A stretch of DNA of 64,000 bases from a virus, in the IMG/VR virus record IMGVR_UViG_3300011189_000006, positions 27,135 through 91,134 of that record. One strand, written 5' to 3'. Each line of letters starts with the position of its first letter. Position 1 is the first letter of the stretch. Below, one piece after another: positions 17,038 to 26,268 of the stretch. Position numbers and translations under genes: made by a program. The notes beneath the pieces were generated by a model. That model was not told where the DNA came from, made no database searches, and saw only the letters and a program-made list of their open reading frames with translations.

Positions 17038-17847
17038 ATGGCAGATAAGAGTAAAACGTATGTAGGTGTAGTAGAAGATAATGCTGATCCTAAGAAGCTA
17101 GGTAGGTTGAAAATAAGAGTCATGGATGTCTATGAAGGTATATTAACCGAAGATATCCCTTGGGCAAATCCTTGGAAGGATTTAAATGGCAATGAATTTA
17201 ATTTACCAGAAATAGGCAAAGTGATGGTGGTTACATTTGATCAAGGTAATGAGAATAGTCCAGAATATATCTATGCAGACCATTATAATGTCAATTTGGA
17301 GAAGAAGCTAGCTTCAATGGATATCTCTGATTATAAGTCTATGAAGTCAATTATTTTTGACCATAAGACACAGTTCTATATAAACGATACAGAAGGTTTA
17401 AAGCTAGATTATAAATATAACAATCTTAATATAAAAAGTGATTCTATAAACTTAAACTTAAAAGATAATAATGCTAATTTAAATCTAGGAGATGAGTCTG
17501 CTGACCAACAAGCAATACTTGGTAACTACTTCATAGATTGGTTAGGTAAATTTTTAGACACATTACAAAATGGTGGTTTATATAATGCTGGTGGGCCAAC
17601 AATGGCTAATCCTGCATTGGTAAAGTTAATACTTGAGTTTAAAGCAACAAAAGATTTAAAATTTTTATCACATAATGTTAATGTTGTTGATAACAATGGT
17701 GTGAGGACAGTTGCTAATAATAATAGAGAAGATGAGGCACAATATGGAGATGCCTGGACTTCATCACAAGAAGAAAATAACTTAACCGATATAAAAGACG
17801 ATAATAACAAACCTAAAGATGGTCCAAGAGATGAATTTAATGTTTAG
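17038..17847 (+). CDS. Baseplate spike protein with gp5-like OB-fold
   Basis: 269 residues. The N-terminus YVGVVEDNADPKKLGRLKIR matches the OB-fold start of T4 gp5 (FVGVVEDR.DPLKLGRVRVR). It continues TEDIPWANP and GKVMVVTFDQGN. Then come short repeating strands (LKLDYKYNNLNIKSDSINLN) consistent with a beta-helical spike, and a polar tail. It lacks the gp5 lysozyme domain, which fits with a peptidase on the neighbouring hub protein. It starts 12 nt after the previous gene. Confidence 0.85.
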   Translation: MADKSKTYVGVVEDNADPKKLGRLKIRVMDVYEGILTEDIPWANPWKDLNGNEFNLPEIGKVMVVTFDQGNENSPEYIYADHYNVNLEKKLASMDISDYKSMKSIIFDHKTQFYINDTEGLKLDYKYNNLNIKSDSINLNLKDNNANLNLGDESADQQAILGNYFIDWLGKFLDTLQNGGLYNAGGPTMANPALVKLILEFKATKDLKFLSHNVNVVDNNGVRTVANNNREDEAQYGDAWTSSQEENNLTDIKDDNNKPKDGPRDEFNV

Positions 17848-17895
17848 TTTATTTGATTTTTATATTTAATACATAAGTAAAATAATATACTACTT

Positions 17896-18138
17896 ATGAT
17901 TCCCACAGAACACAATATTAGCATTTCATATAATGAGAGAAGACCAATTGATCAGGAGGAAGTAATAATTGGTGGTGTTACACAATCTGTGATAGTTTAT
18001 TCTATACCATATTATCTAGCATATATACATAATTTGAAAATTGGTGCAGAAGGAATAAAATATAACAGTTCAGGACAAACAGGGAAAGATATAATGCTCA
18101 ATACTTATAATTGGATCATCACGGATGGTGGGTTATAA
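17896..18138 (+). CDS. Small baseplate-region protein
   Basis: 80 residues, beta-rich (HNISISYNERRP, VIVYSIPYYLAY). It is the last plus-strand gene of the tail block and ends 2 nt before the stop of a convergent small gene. A structural role is inferred from position only. Confidence 0.6.
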   Translation: MIPTEHNISISYNERRPIDQEEVIIGGVTQSVIVYSIPYYLAYIHNLKIGAEGIKYNSSGQTGKDIMLNTYNWIITDGGL

Positions 18139-18140
18139 AT

Positions 18141-18269
18141 CTAAGTGTTAGTATTATTTCCAATAAACACGGTTATGGGAGGCATATCTTCTCTGACCCT
18201 AATATTCACATTTTCTGGTTTTATAACCTCTAACTTTATCTTTGGATTTACTTGTTCATCTTCTTCCAT
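18141..18269 (-). CDS. Very small protein in tail block
   Basis: 42 residues from an ATG at 18269: MEEDEQVNPKIKLEVIKPEN, then VNIRVREDMPPITVFIGN. It starts 18 nt after the stop of the gp53-like gene on the same strand and fills the gap to the convergent gene. The strand-like composition and tight packing make it likely to be real. Confidence 0.5.
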   Translation of the reverse strand: MEEDEQVNPKIKLEVIKPENVNIRVREDMPPITVFIGNNTNT

Positions 18270-18286
18270 ATTTGTCTTTATTTCAA

Positions 18287-18784
18287 TTATAATCCACCAA
18301 CTGACATTCTGCTACCATCTAACCTAATGGGTGCTTTAGGAGTCCTTAAAACAACTGGTGGGAGGGAATAGTCTTGTTCAATATATCTAAGTCTATTTTT
18401 GTCTTTTTTAGTGCTTTTATTAGGAACTATCAGCTTCTCTTTAATTGATAGTCTGCTTTGGTCTATTTGTTCTTCTGTTTTTCTAAATTTTTCCATATCA
18501 TCTAAAGATGGGTAAAGTATTACTTGTCCCTTAATTATATTAAGTGGATTATCGATACCGTTTATAAATAATATGATATCTATGTTTTCTAAACTCATAC
18601 CAACTTCGTTGGCTTCAAGTCCATATATTTTTTGAAATATTATATCAATTCTCATAATATCACCTTGGTCAACCGTATAACTGTTTAAATTAACATCTGA
18701 CCTATATGTTAGGTTAGGTGTTGATAGGTCAAATAGTCCATTTGGTGATTCTTTTTTAATATCTGCAATTGATTTAAAATCCAT
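18287..18784 (-). CDS. Baseplate wedge gp53-like protein
   Basis: 165 residues from the ATG at 18784 (MDFKSIADIKKES); the longer frame would read into the upstream gene. The core VDQGDIMRIDIIFQKIYG ... NIDIILFINGIDNPLNIIKGQVILYPS resembles the gp53/LysM-like domain of T4-type wedge proteins (a partner name, then a KGQVILYP end). It begins 13 nt after the stop of the large structural gene. Assignment by pattern; moderate. Confidence 0.6.
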   Translation of the reverse strand: MDFKSIADIKKESPNGLFDLSTPNLTYRSDVNLNSYTVDQGDIMRIDIIFQKIYGLEANEVGMSLENIDIILFINGIDNPLNIIKGQVILYPSLDDMEKFRKTEEQIDQSRLSIKEKLIVPNKSTKKDKNRLRYIEQDYSLPPVVLRTPKAPIRLDGSRMSVGGL

Positions 18785-18797
18785 AATAAGTTTATTT

Positions 18798-20585
18798 TTA
18801 TAAGTCGGTCTCTTTTGTTGATGCACCGTTTTGGGATGGTGGGAGTGTTGGTCCAACCGAATCAGGATCTGTTGATGCACGAATACCAACTGGTAAATTA
18901 TTAGTAGCACCATTACTTGTAGTTGTAGTATTTGTATTAGTAGTTTGGCTACTGATAACCTCTGTCCCAGTCACATTTTCTACTTGATTAACATTATCTT
19001 CAGTATTAAAGAAGTAACCACCACCATCAACATATTCACCATCCCCATTTGGTGGTGTGGATATATCTGATAAGTAATCTTTTCTAGTATTTATAGTCCT
19101 TAAATATCCTGTATTAAATTTAGCTAGTATTTCTTGAAGCCCTAATGGTCTAGCATTTGTAAGAGTGAACCCAACTGTTATATCAGATGGTAAATCATTG
19201 AATGATAATGTTGGTCCTAGTTTTAAATTCACTCTATCAGTATACATATCACCAGAACAAAATATTGGTCTAAGTGGATTACCTACTGTTATATGCCATG
19301 GTGTAGATGGTAAGCCTGATAAGGCATGTGTTATACCTAATAATTGAACTCTATATTTTTGAATAGTTTTAGAAATAGAATCACTTATGGCATCAAACAA
19401 TCCAGCAGCATTACCAGCAGCATCAGTAATAGCATCTAAACCAGCTTCAGCATTACCTTCTATTATATTGTTCACTAAATTAACTACTTTACTTTTTATT
19501 TCCTCAAAACTTTCTGTAATCGCTACTATTATTTCACCTATAAGGCTAGATATACCATTTTTACCAGTCCATCTATTTATATTGTTGGCAAAGTTAGACG
19601 ATAAGCCATAGTTTGTACTATTTGATGTACCAAAAGATGTAGCATTAGATACTATATCCATCCATGCAATAGTTGGATCTATACCTGATATAAACTTTTG
19701 TTCATACTTAACAACCATTTTTATAGATACGGTACATGATAGTCCACTACCATTTTCTCCATAACCAATTGTTTTTCTTCTCTTAGCCATTTTTATTATA
19801 TTAGGATTCCCAGTTGGTAAAGGTTGGTCATTGTTATCTAGTATTCCTAGTTTAGCCAAGAAGTCCCTTTGTAAATTCTCAGTAAATCCTGCTAATGGTA
19901 TGAAGTTAATTCCACTACCCATTCCACTACCTGCACCACCAATGCTAAAATCCTGACCTAGATTATTTATAACCTTTGTAAAGTCAGCATCTGCATCCTC
20001 CCATTTCTCACCAAAATCTATGTCTAGGAAATCTTCGCTTTGTGGCTTCCACCCAATCAGTACTGATAGTGGTGGTGTTCCACCTTTATCTAATATATTA
20101 TCCTTCATTGGTTTATCAAATCGCCTAGCTATCATTAATCTATTATTTGGAAAAACTCCTATATCTTTTAGATATGCAAAGTCTTGTGCTCTTAAAGCAG
20201 CCTTGCTAGAGAATGATAATTTTTCTATTATGTTTAAAATACTAGTATCATATATATCATCATTGTGTAGTACACTTCTATTCAATGTGTTGTATGAAGA
20301 ATCAAATCCAGTAGAATCTTGATCTGTACCTATTTTTCCGATATTCCCCCAAAATTGTGGTATTGAACGACCTGTGAATAGTGAAACTCTTGACTGTATG
20401 GGATTACCATCACTATCTAGATTAGATGATGATTGTTTTCTACCAGCATTATAATCATTAACATTGACATTTCTGGTAGCACCGCCTGTGAAATTAGATA
20501 TCCCATCACGTGTTGGCCCACTCCTAGTAACCAAACCAAGCGGAGATCCACCTAATACTGGGGATATATTTACACTATTAGCCAT
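18798..20585 (-). CDS. Virion structural protein, tail-tube cap/initiator type
   Basis: 595 residues. The diagnostic part is near residues 420-490: PSTPWHITVGNPLRPIF, SGDM, LGPTLSFNDLPSDITVGF, NARPLGLQEILAKFN. This pattern belongs to tail-tube-associated baseplate proteins of T4-like jumbo phages. It has a hydrophobic Ala/Gly-rich helix around 370-400 and a Ser/Thr/Asn-rich C-terminus. The late-type motif TTTAATATATAAATA (complement 20601-20615) precedes it. Confidence 0.65.
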   Translation of the reverse strand: MANSVNISPVLGGSPLGLVTRSGPTRDGISNFTGGATRNVNVNDYNAGRKQSSSNLDSDGNPIQSRVSLFTGRSIPQFWGNIGKIGTDQDSTGFDSSYNTLNRSVLHNDDIYDTSILNIIEKLSFSSKAALRAQDFAYLKDIGVFPNNRLMIARRFDKPMKDNILDKGGTPPLSVLIGWKPQSEDFLDIDFGEKWEDADADFTKVINNLGQDFSIGGAGSGMGSGINFIPLAGFTENLQRDFLAKLGILDNNDQPLPTGNPNIIKMAKRRKTIGYGENGSGLSCTVSIKMVVKYEQKFISGIDPTIAWMDIVSNATSFGTSNSTNYGLSSNFANNINRWTGKNGISSLIGEIIVAITESFEEIKSKVVNLVNNIIEGNAEAGLDAITDAAGNAAGLFDAISDSISKTIQKYRVQLLGITHALSGLPSTPWHITVGNPLRPIFCSGDMYTDRVNLKLGPTLSFNDLPSDITVGFTLTNARPLGLQEILAKFNTGYLRTINTRKDYLSDISTPPNGDGEYVDGGGYFFNTEDNVNQVENVTGTEVISSQTTNTNTTTTSNGATNNLPVGIRASTDPDSVGPTLPPSQNGASTKETDL

Positions 20586-20600
20586 TCTTTTGTATAATTT

Positions 20601-20615
20601 TATTTATATATTAAA
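20601..20615 (-). promoter_or_regulatory. Late-type promoter motif
   Basis: TTTAATATATAAATA on the minus strand, 16 nt before the start of the 595-residue structural gene. It is one of the best matches in the window and overlaps the T4 late consensus TATAAATA. Confidence 0.5.
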
Positions 20616-20618
20616 GAC

Positions 20619-21008
20619 TTAGTAATCTCTAACTATTTGTGAGTTAGAAAACTTTGATAGATTAGACAAGACATTGTCTATTATTTTAGGATTTTTTCTG
20701 AATTCGTTATAAAATATTAGGACATTGAAGTTATTATCTCCCAATATTTTTTTAAGGTTTAATAATTTTTCTACAGAAAATTCTTTCTCAAAGTCTGGTA
20801 TGTAGTAAATATCTTTATTTTTATCAATAGCCTGTTGAATTTTATTAAATATTAGTATTTTTAAATATGTTTTATCTTTCTTAAAATCAACATCTTCATC
20901 ATCCACTATTTTTTTTATATCTACTATGTATTTATTCTTTATCTTATTAACTTTTACAAACTTGTCAAATTTCTTTCTGGTTTTACAATATACACAAAAA
21001 AAGTCCAT
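20619..21008 (-). CDS. Hypothetical protein
   Basis: 129 residues, basic and helical. The N-terminus FFCVYCKTRKKF has a CxxC-like pair. The second half, YYIPDFEKEFSVEKLLNLKK ... NFNVLIFYNEF, looks like an alpha/beta fold with a P-loop-less Rossmann feel. Not recognised. The end lies close upstream of the structural gene. Confidence 0.65.
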   Translation of the reverse strand: MDFFCVYCKTRKKFDKFVKVNKIKNKYIVDIKKIVDDEDVDFKKDKTYLKILIFNKIQQAIDKNKDIYYIPDFEKEFSVEKLLNLKKILGDNNFNVLIFYNEFRKNPKIIDNVLSNLSKFSNSQIVRDY

Positions 21009-21031
21009 TCAATCTTACATTATTTTACATA

Positions 21032-21039
21032 TATATTTG
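21032..21039 (+). promoter_or_regulatory. Bacteroidota-type -7 promoter element
   Basis: TATATTTG at 21032-21039, about 90 nt before the homing endonuclease gene. A late-type motif (ATTAATATATAATATATAA) also lies between, so the gene may have both kinds of promoter. Confidence 0.4.
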
Positions 21040-21130
21040 TATTATAGCCTTCCCTCAATAGAGTGTGATTAAACATTATTAATATATAATATATAATAAC
21101 TATTAGCCACCAAATAAATCAAGGTCTATT

Positions 21131-22738
21131 ATGATAAAAAGCAAAGAAGTTAGAATAAAAGCAAATACAAGGAATATTAAAAGATTAAGAGAATGTAAGA
21201 ATAAAGATTTAAAAATAGGGGATTATTTGGATATACCAATATCTTTTCTAACTAGTGGTAGTCATCAGAAAGTTAGTTGTATATGTGATGTATGTGGTAA
21301 AGAGACACAGATAATGTATCAAAAATATATTAAAAATATATCTAATGCTGGTTATTATTCTTGTAGTTCAAAGTGTTCACAAGATAAGGTTAAGAAAACC
21401 TCTAAAGAGAATTGGGGTGTAGAACATTATTCTAAAACAAATGAGTATGAAAGCAGAGTTAAGAAAACTAATTTAGATAAATATGATAACGAATATTATT
21501 TAAGTTCTAAGAAAGGTAAACAAGTTATAAAACAATCTGTTCTTACTAAATATGGTGTTGATAATGTTTTCTCAAATAAAAAGATAATTGATAAAATAAA
21601 GAAAACTAACATAAAGAAATATGGTGTTGATAATCCATCAAAGTCAAATATTGTTAAGGATAAAATAGGTAAAAAAAGTAAAGAAAATTGGATTAAACAG
21701 TATAAAAATCATTATAAAGATAAATATGACTTAGATGTTATATCCCTTGATAATAGTATATATGATATTGTTTGTGAATCTTGTAATAAGACATTTAGTA
21801 TAAATAAATTTTTATTATCAAACAGGCTTCAATTAAACATGGATATATGTACATTATGCAATCCACTACTATCTTCTAAATCAAGCTATGAATCAAAAGT
21901 TTTAAACTTTTTGGAAAGTATATATGATGGTCAGATATTAACAAATACTAGAGGGATAATAAAGCCATTAGAATTAGACTTTTATATCCCAGACCTAAAA
22001 ATAGCTATTGAGTTTAATGGATTATATTGGCACAATGAGATGCATAAACCAAAAGATTACCATTTTAATAAACACAAAATGTGTAAAGATTTAGGAATTG
22101 AATTATTTCAAATTTGGGAAGATGATTGGTTATACAAAAACGATATAATTAAATCTGTTATAAAGAATAAGTTAGGAAAAAATGTAGAGAATAAAATCTT
22201 TGGAAGAAAGTGTAAGGTAGAATATGTTCCTAGCAAAATAGCTAACCGCTTTTTAGAGGATAACCACCTAAAGGGTAGTTCTAAATCTAAGACAAACATT
22301 GGTCTTTATTATAATAATGATTTGGTAAGTCTTATGTCGTTTGGTAGAAATAGAGTATTTATGAATAAGAATAGCATGGATGTTTATGAATTACATAGAT
22401 TTTGCAATAAAATAAACCATTCTGTTATTGGTGGTGCATCAAAATTATTAAAATTTTTTAAAAATAATTTTGATTTTAAAGAACTTATCTCATATTATGA
22501 CAAGTCTTTCGGATTTAAATCTTTCTACGAGAGTATTGGATTTGAATTTATAAAAGAAACTAGCATTAACTACCACTATATAAAGAGAGGTATCAGACTA
22601 CATCGTTATAATTTTAACAAAGCTAAACTAGTAAAATTAGGATATGATCCAAACATGACAGAGAATGAAATAACTAAATCTATGGGAATCTACAAAATAT
22701 ATGGTGTTGGTAATTACAAATATTCAATTAGCAAATGA
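21131..22738 (+). CDS. Homing endonuclease, Vsr/EDxHD-like (Hef-type)
   Basis: 535 residues. The N-terminal half has a zinc-finger-like CICDVCGK ... CSSKCSQ and three repeats of a K-x-x-(W/Y)-G-V-(E/D) type (NWGVEHYSKT, KYGVDNVFSN, KYGVDNPSKS), a DNA-contacting repeat seen in phage homing endonucleases. A second CESC ... CTLC pair follows. The nuclease core is LELDFYIPDLKIAIEFNGLYWHNE with IWEDDW. This Vsr-related fold is known from Hef of T4-like phages. The C-terminal 200 residues may be a GNAT-like or specificity domain. Confidence 0.85.
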   Translation: MIKSKEVRIKANTRNIKRLRECKNKDLKIGDYLDIPISFLTSGSHQKVSCICDVCGKETQIMYQKYIKNISNAGYYSCSSKCSQDKVKKTSKENWGVEHYSKTNEYESRVKKTNLDKYDNEYYLSSKKGKQVIKQSVLTKYGVDNVFSNKKIIDKIKKTNIKKYGVDNPSKSNIVKDKIGKKSKENWIKQYKNHYKDKYDLDVISLDNSIYDIVCESCNKTFSINKFLLSNRLQLNMDICTLCNPLLSSKSSYESKVLNFLESIYDGQILTNTRGIIKPLELDFYIPDLKIAIEFNGLYWHNEMHKPKDYHFNKHKMCKDLGIELFQIWEDDWLYKNDIIKSVIKNKLGKNVENKIFGRKCKVEYVPSKIANRFLEDNHLKGSSKSKTNIGLYYNNDLVSLMSFGRNRVFMNKNSMDVYELHRFCNKINHSVIGGASKLLKFFKNNFDFKELISYYDKSFGFKSFYESIGFEFIKETSINYHYIKRGIRLHRYNFNKAKLVKLGYDPNMTENEITKSMGIYKIYGVGNYKYSISK

Positions 22739-22786
22739 TATACGTGAACATCAACAAACCACGTTTGTCTTTTTAATATATATGAT

Positions 22787-24175
22787 ATGGAAAAATATTC
22801 GGACAAGTTTTTAAATCATTCACATAAGCTAAAAGATAGTGTTATTGGTATGGAATTTGAATTTTATATGAAAGAAATGTCATACTATAAAACAATAGAA
22901 ATGCTTAACAAAGAATTAAGCCCAGTGAAGGTATGGGGTTTTAGACAGTATCACTCTAGCTTTAAACCAGATTTTAACAATTTTAAGATAGAACCAGACT
23001 TATCTGGTGGTTCAAATATGGTAGAATTAGTAACTGGTCCAATGAATTATTACGATGCTAAGTATTTTTTAGTTAAAATAGTAAAGTTTATACAAAATTA
23101 TGGATATACAAATGAGAAATGTTCATTACACTTTAATGTTTCTTTTAATGATGATGAGATAGATCTAAAGGATATAAACATTCTTAAATTGATTTTAAAT
23201 ACTGATGAGGAAGAAATATACAGAGCATATCCTTCTAGAAAGAACAATGTATATGCTAAGTCTGTTAAAAACGTCATTCCTTTTAAAGAGTATGATTTTT
23301 TTAATATTCCATTATCTGTTGTTAAAAATAACATGAGACTACCTAGTGATAAATATTACGGTGTTAATGTTCTAAATATTAACTCACCAAGGGATGAACA
23401 AAGGGTAGAATATCGTTACATTGGTGGTGATGATTATGAGAAAAATTTAGGACAAATAATATATTTTATGGAACGTTTTGTTATTAGTGTGAGGGATAGT
23501 ATAACACTACCTTTTAATAACGAAGATAAAAATAAGCTAGAAGATTATTTAGAAGAAAACATATCATCATATAAGAACTTATCTAGTTATGATAATTTCA
23601 TTGTTGAGCTTCCTAAGATACAAATACAAATTGATCAGAATAGTAATTATGATGTAGTAAACTCCTATTATACTAGTATTTATGATAAGATTTATAATTT
23701 CATAAAATCTTGTGATGAATTAAAAGAAGGTATAATGAATTACGTTACACAAACCCAATCATTAGAAATAATAGATGCTGATATAAAAGCAACATCTACT
23801 ATAAAAACTGTTGATTTGGTTAACTGCACACTAACTGGCATATTCTATGATTGTTATATAGTAGGTTCTGAACTTATGAACTCTCAGATAACAAGATCAA
23901 AATTATATCAAAGTGATGCATATAAAAGTAAAATTCTAAATTGTAATATAGAGACTTCAACATTAGAGGATTGCTATTTCGTAGAGGGGTACTTAAATGG
24001 TGATATGAGAGGAGGTGTTTATCGCTCTGGTAAATTAGGTCCTTATGCAAGTATGGATTCTAATGTAAAAGTTATTGATAACGATAGGAATTTCTTTGAT
24101 ACCAAGTTTAACTCAGAAGATGACAAGGCTAGTGATAAAAAAGGACTTAGTGTGTTTGGTAAAGATTTTAAATAA
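22787..24175 (+). CDS. Amidoligase-like protein with pentapeptide-like C-terminus
   Basis: 462 residues. The N-terminal domain shows the amidoligase (COOH-NH2 ligase) pattern: GMEFEFYM (21-28), MVELVTGPMNY (79-88), CSLHFNVSF (112-120) and RVEYRYIGG near 205. The C-terminal ~110 residues are a right-handed beta-helix of pentapeptide type (VDLVNCTLTGIFYDCYIVG, then LNCNIETSTLEDCYF). An ATP-dependent amide-forming activity is known for the family; the substrate is unknown. A TTTTTAATATATATG late-type motif precedes the gene. Confidence 0.7.
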   Translation: MEKYSDKFLNHSHKLKDSVIGMEFEFYMKEMSYYKTIEMLNKELSPVKVWGFRQYHSSFKPDFNNFKIEPDLSGGSNMVELVTGPMNYYDAKYFLVKIVKFIQNYGYTNEKCSLHFNVSFNDDEIDLKDINILKLILNTDEEEIYRAYPSRKNNVYAKSVKNVIPFKEYDFFNIPLSVVKNNMRLPSDKYYGVNVLNINSPRDEQRVEYRYIGGDDYEKNLGQIIYFMERFVISVRDSITLPFNNEDKNKLEDYLEENISSYKNLSSYDNFIVELPKIQIQIDQNSNYDVVNSYYTSIYDKIYNFIKSCDELKEGIMNYVTQTQSLEIIDADIKATSTIKTVDLVNCTLTGIFYDCYIVGSELMNSQITRSKLYQSDAYKSKILNCNIETSTLEDCYFVEGYLNGDMRGGVYRSGKLGPYASMDSNVKVIDNDRNFFDTKFNSEDDKASDKKGLSVFGKDFK

Positions 24176-24243
24176 TTTTAAATAATTCTATAAATTACTA
24201 AACAAATTGCCTTTTTTGTATATAACTAAGAAACAATTTAATT

Positions 24244-24681
24244 ATGATAGAAAATGGAAAATTAGTTTCAGTTCACTACACTGGAAAAGTAAAAGGTAGC
24301 GAAGAAGCATTTGATAGTTCAAAAGATAGAGACCCACTTAAATTTCAAGTTGGATCTGGACAAATTATACCAGGATTTGAGAAATCTATTCTAGGTAAAA
24401 ATGTAGGAGATAAGGTAACTATTGATGTATCTTCAGAAGAAGGATATGGAAGTATTCGTGAAGATCTTTATGCAAAAGTAAATCAAGATCAATTACCAGG
24501 TGATGTAACAGTTGGGCAACAACTACAAGCACAATCAGATAATGGTCAACCAGTTAACGTTGTGGTAAAAGAAGTCAATGAAGACCATGTCTTAGTTGAT
24601 GCAAATCATCCATTAGCGGGTAAAGATTTAACTTTTGATATTGAAGTATTAACAGTAGAAAATGTAGAAAAAGAGGATTAA
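24244..24681 (+). CDS. FKBP-type peptidyl-prolyl isomerase, SlyD-like
   Basis: 145 residues, the size of SlyD without the metal-binding tail. Features are VSVHYTGKVKGSEEAFDSS, DPLKFQVGSGQIIPGFE, the inserted IF chaperone domain (YGSIREDLYAKVNQDQLPGD onward) and HPLAGKDLTFDIEV. It catalyses prolyl cis-trans isomerisation and acts as a folding chaperone in the cytoplasm. Only a few phages carry such enzymes; it may help fold structural proteins. It is framed by a variant promoter (TTTTTTGTATATAA) and a terminator, so it forms its own unit. Confidence 0.95.
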   Translation: MIENGKLVSVHYTGKVKGSEEAFDSSKDRDPLKFQVGSGQIIPGFEKSILGKNVGDKVTIDVSSEEGYGSIREDLYAKVNQDQLPGDVTVGQQLQAQSDNGQPVNVVVKEVNEDHVLVDANHPLAGKDLTFDIEVLTVENVEKED

Positions 24682-24701
24682 TAATCCTTAATATCTAGTA
24701 C

Positions 24702-24733
24702 AAAAAAAGCTTGTGGAAACACAAGCTTTTTTT
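24702..24733 (+). terminator. Rho-independent terminator after slyD-like gene
   Basis: AAAAAAAGCTTGTG (24702-24715), loop GAAA, CACAAGCTTTTTTT (24720-24733), with T continuing to 24735. The A and T arms let it work in both directions, for the facing minus-strand gene as well. Confidence 0.9.
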
Positions 24734-24748
24734 TTGTTAATAAAATAA

Positions 24749-24946
24749 TTAATAGTTAGGTGCTACTTTAATAACTTCTACGTAGTCATTATGCCACCCC
24801 CTAAATAGGTTCTTTTTTCTAAGGGAATGGACAGAGATATCTAGTGCAGTAGAATCGTGTTTTTTATATAACTTACCTAGGTTAGTAAATACTTCAATTC
24901 TACCAGTTAGTTTCCACCTAAGACATATAACACTTGCATTTCTCAT
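24749..24946 (-). CDS. Small hypothetical protein
   Basis: 65 residues, basic: RWKLTGRIEVFTNLGKLYKK and WHNDYVEVIKVAP. The start ATG overlaps the TAA of the upstream gene by one base (TAATG), indicating translational coupling. It resembles short conserved proteins of Flavobacterium phages (from memory). Last gene of the three-gene minus-strand cassette. Confidence 0.65.
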   Translation of the reverse strand: MRNASVICLRWKLTGRIEVFTNLGKLYKKHDSTALDISVHSLRKKNLFRGWHNDYVEVIKVAPNY

Positions 24947-25527
24947 TATATAATTATTGATTTACTATTAGTACCAATCTTTATACCATCTGTTGTCTCT
25001 CCACTTAGTATTTCATCCTTAGATATTAATCTTATATTTGGCTTATTTTCCATTGATAAGAATATTTCTCTTGCTTTTGATATATTAAACTTTATTTTAA
25101 AAATATCAAAGTACATAAAATTTTCAAATCCTTCCCTATCTGTTTTTATTTTTTCAGATTTAATATACTCACTAGCATAATCCTCCTTAGACAAAGAACT
25201 AAATACACCTTCCTCATCTACCATCTCTTCAATCATTTCTCTATCAACACTAAACTCTCTATTGCCCTTTTTACTAAACCATATTTCAAAAAGATCTATA
25301 TTATCTTTTTCCATAAACAATCTCAAGTCGGGTTCTTTTCTCTCATACTCAACACCAATATTGTCCAGAAATACACTGGCTTCTTTATCATACTCTAAAG
25401 CACCACCAAATGGTGTAAAGACTTGATATCCCTTGGATAGTTGGCTTTTGTTTAGACAAAGGAGGTAATCATCTCCCATTTTTATAGATGCAAATGATGC
25501 ACAAGATACTCTTACTTTATTTTCCAT
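24946..25527 (-). CDS. Divergent NUDIX-like protein
   Basis: 193 residues from MENKVRVS at 25527; a start at 25545 is also possible. The region QVFTPFGGALEYDKEA ... REMIEEMVDEEGVF resembles the NUDIX-like domain found with SMODS/CBASS genes (from memory), where the GGALEY part replaces the classical GGxxE box. The classical catalytic box GX5EX7REUXEEXGU is not complete, so activity is doubtful. It lies between a phosphoesterase and a small gene, overlapping both. Confidence 0.6.
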   Translation of the reverse strand: MENKVRVSCASFASIKMGDDYLLCLNKSQLSKGYQVFTPFGGALEYDKEASVFLDNIGVEYERKEPDLRLFMEKDNIDLFEIWFSKKGNREFSVDREMIEEMVDEEGVFSSLSKEDYASEYIKSEKIKTDREGFENFMYFDIFKIKFNISKAREIFLSMENKPNIRLISKDEILSGETTDGIKIGTNSKSIII

Positions 25528-26251
25528 ATTTTTCGTATAATTCATTGACCCCTAATAGTCGGTGTATAGTACCATCTATTTCTGTTACTTTACTAGCATG
25601 AAAGTGTCCGTAATAATGATTCGCTATTTTGTTATTTTGCTTTATAATTCTAAATGCTTCTGTTATAAGATACCTCTCTGTGTGTAAATCTGTCTTCAGC
25701 ATATCATCATTCATTGCCATGTTATCCACAAATATCCCAAACCCATGTGTAGTATCTGGATAACAGTACACAGGTGATGTGTGTGTCACGATAGTATCTA
25801 TGCCTCTTATACTAGATAGTATTTCTTCATTTAATTCAAAGCTCTCATCACCCCACCAACTCTTTTGGACTCTATTTTTATCGGCTATTATTCTACTAAC
25901 TCTGTCTACACTTATTGCACCACCCATAAAGAGTATATTTTTGGATGATATATTAATCACTGAATAATCCTTTACAAAAGTTATGTTAGTAAAGCCAAAT
26001 GAGTCATTGTCAAAATATGGCTTGTAATCGTGGTTTCCTCTTATTGCATATAGATTTATACATCTTTCGTATAAATCATCATTGAGAGATGATAGTAATT
26101 CATTCTCATTATTAAAATCAGTAAATCCAATACCAAAATCTCCAACTTGTATGATATTAGCATTATTTATATCATATCGATTAATTAAATCAGTTATGAC
26201 ATAATACTTTCTATGTATATCTCCCAAAAAAAGCAATCTTTTTTCTTGCAT
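25517..26251 (-). CDS. Calcineurin-like metallophosphoesterase
   Basis: 244 residues with all metal-binding motifs in order: GDIH (10-13), GDFG, RGNHD, VTHTSP and GHFH near residue 217. The family hydrolyses phosphodiesters or phosphomonoesters with two metals. Diadenosine-tetraphosphatase-like, cyclic-nucleotide or RNA-processing roles are all possible. It heads a three-gene cassette with a NUDIX-like protein, which together suggests nucleotide or signal-molecule turnover (inference). Confidence 0.9.
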   Translation of the reverse strand: MQEKRLLFLGDIHRKYYVITDLINRYDINNANIIQVGDFGIGFTDFNNENELLSSLNDDLYERCINLYAIRGNHDYKPYFDNDSFGFTNITFVKDYSVINISSKNILFMGGAISVDRVSRIIADKNRVQKSWWGDESFELNEEILSSIRGIDTIVTHTSPVYCYPDTTHGFGIFVDNMAMNDDMLKTDLHTERYLITEAFRIIKQNNKIANHYYGHFHASKVTEIDGTIHRLLGVNELYEKYGK

Positions 26252-26268
26252 AATTATTATATTATTTT

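Noticed and set aside
18145-18327. Plus-strand hydrophobic frame
   Set aside because: Antisense to the small 42-residue minus-strand gene and the end of the gp53-like gene.
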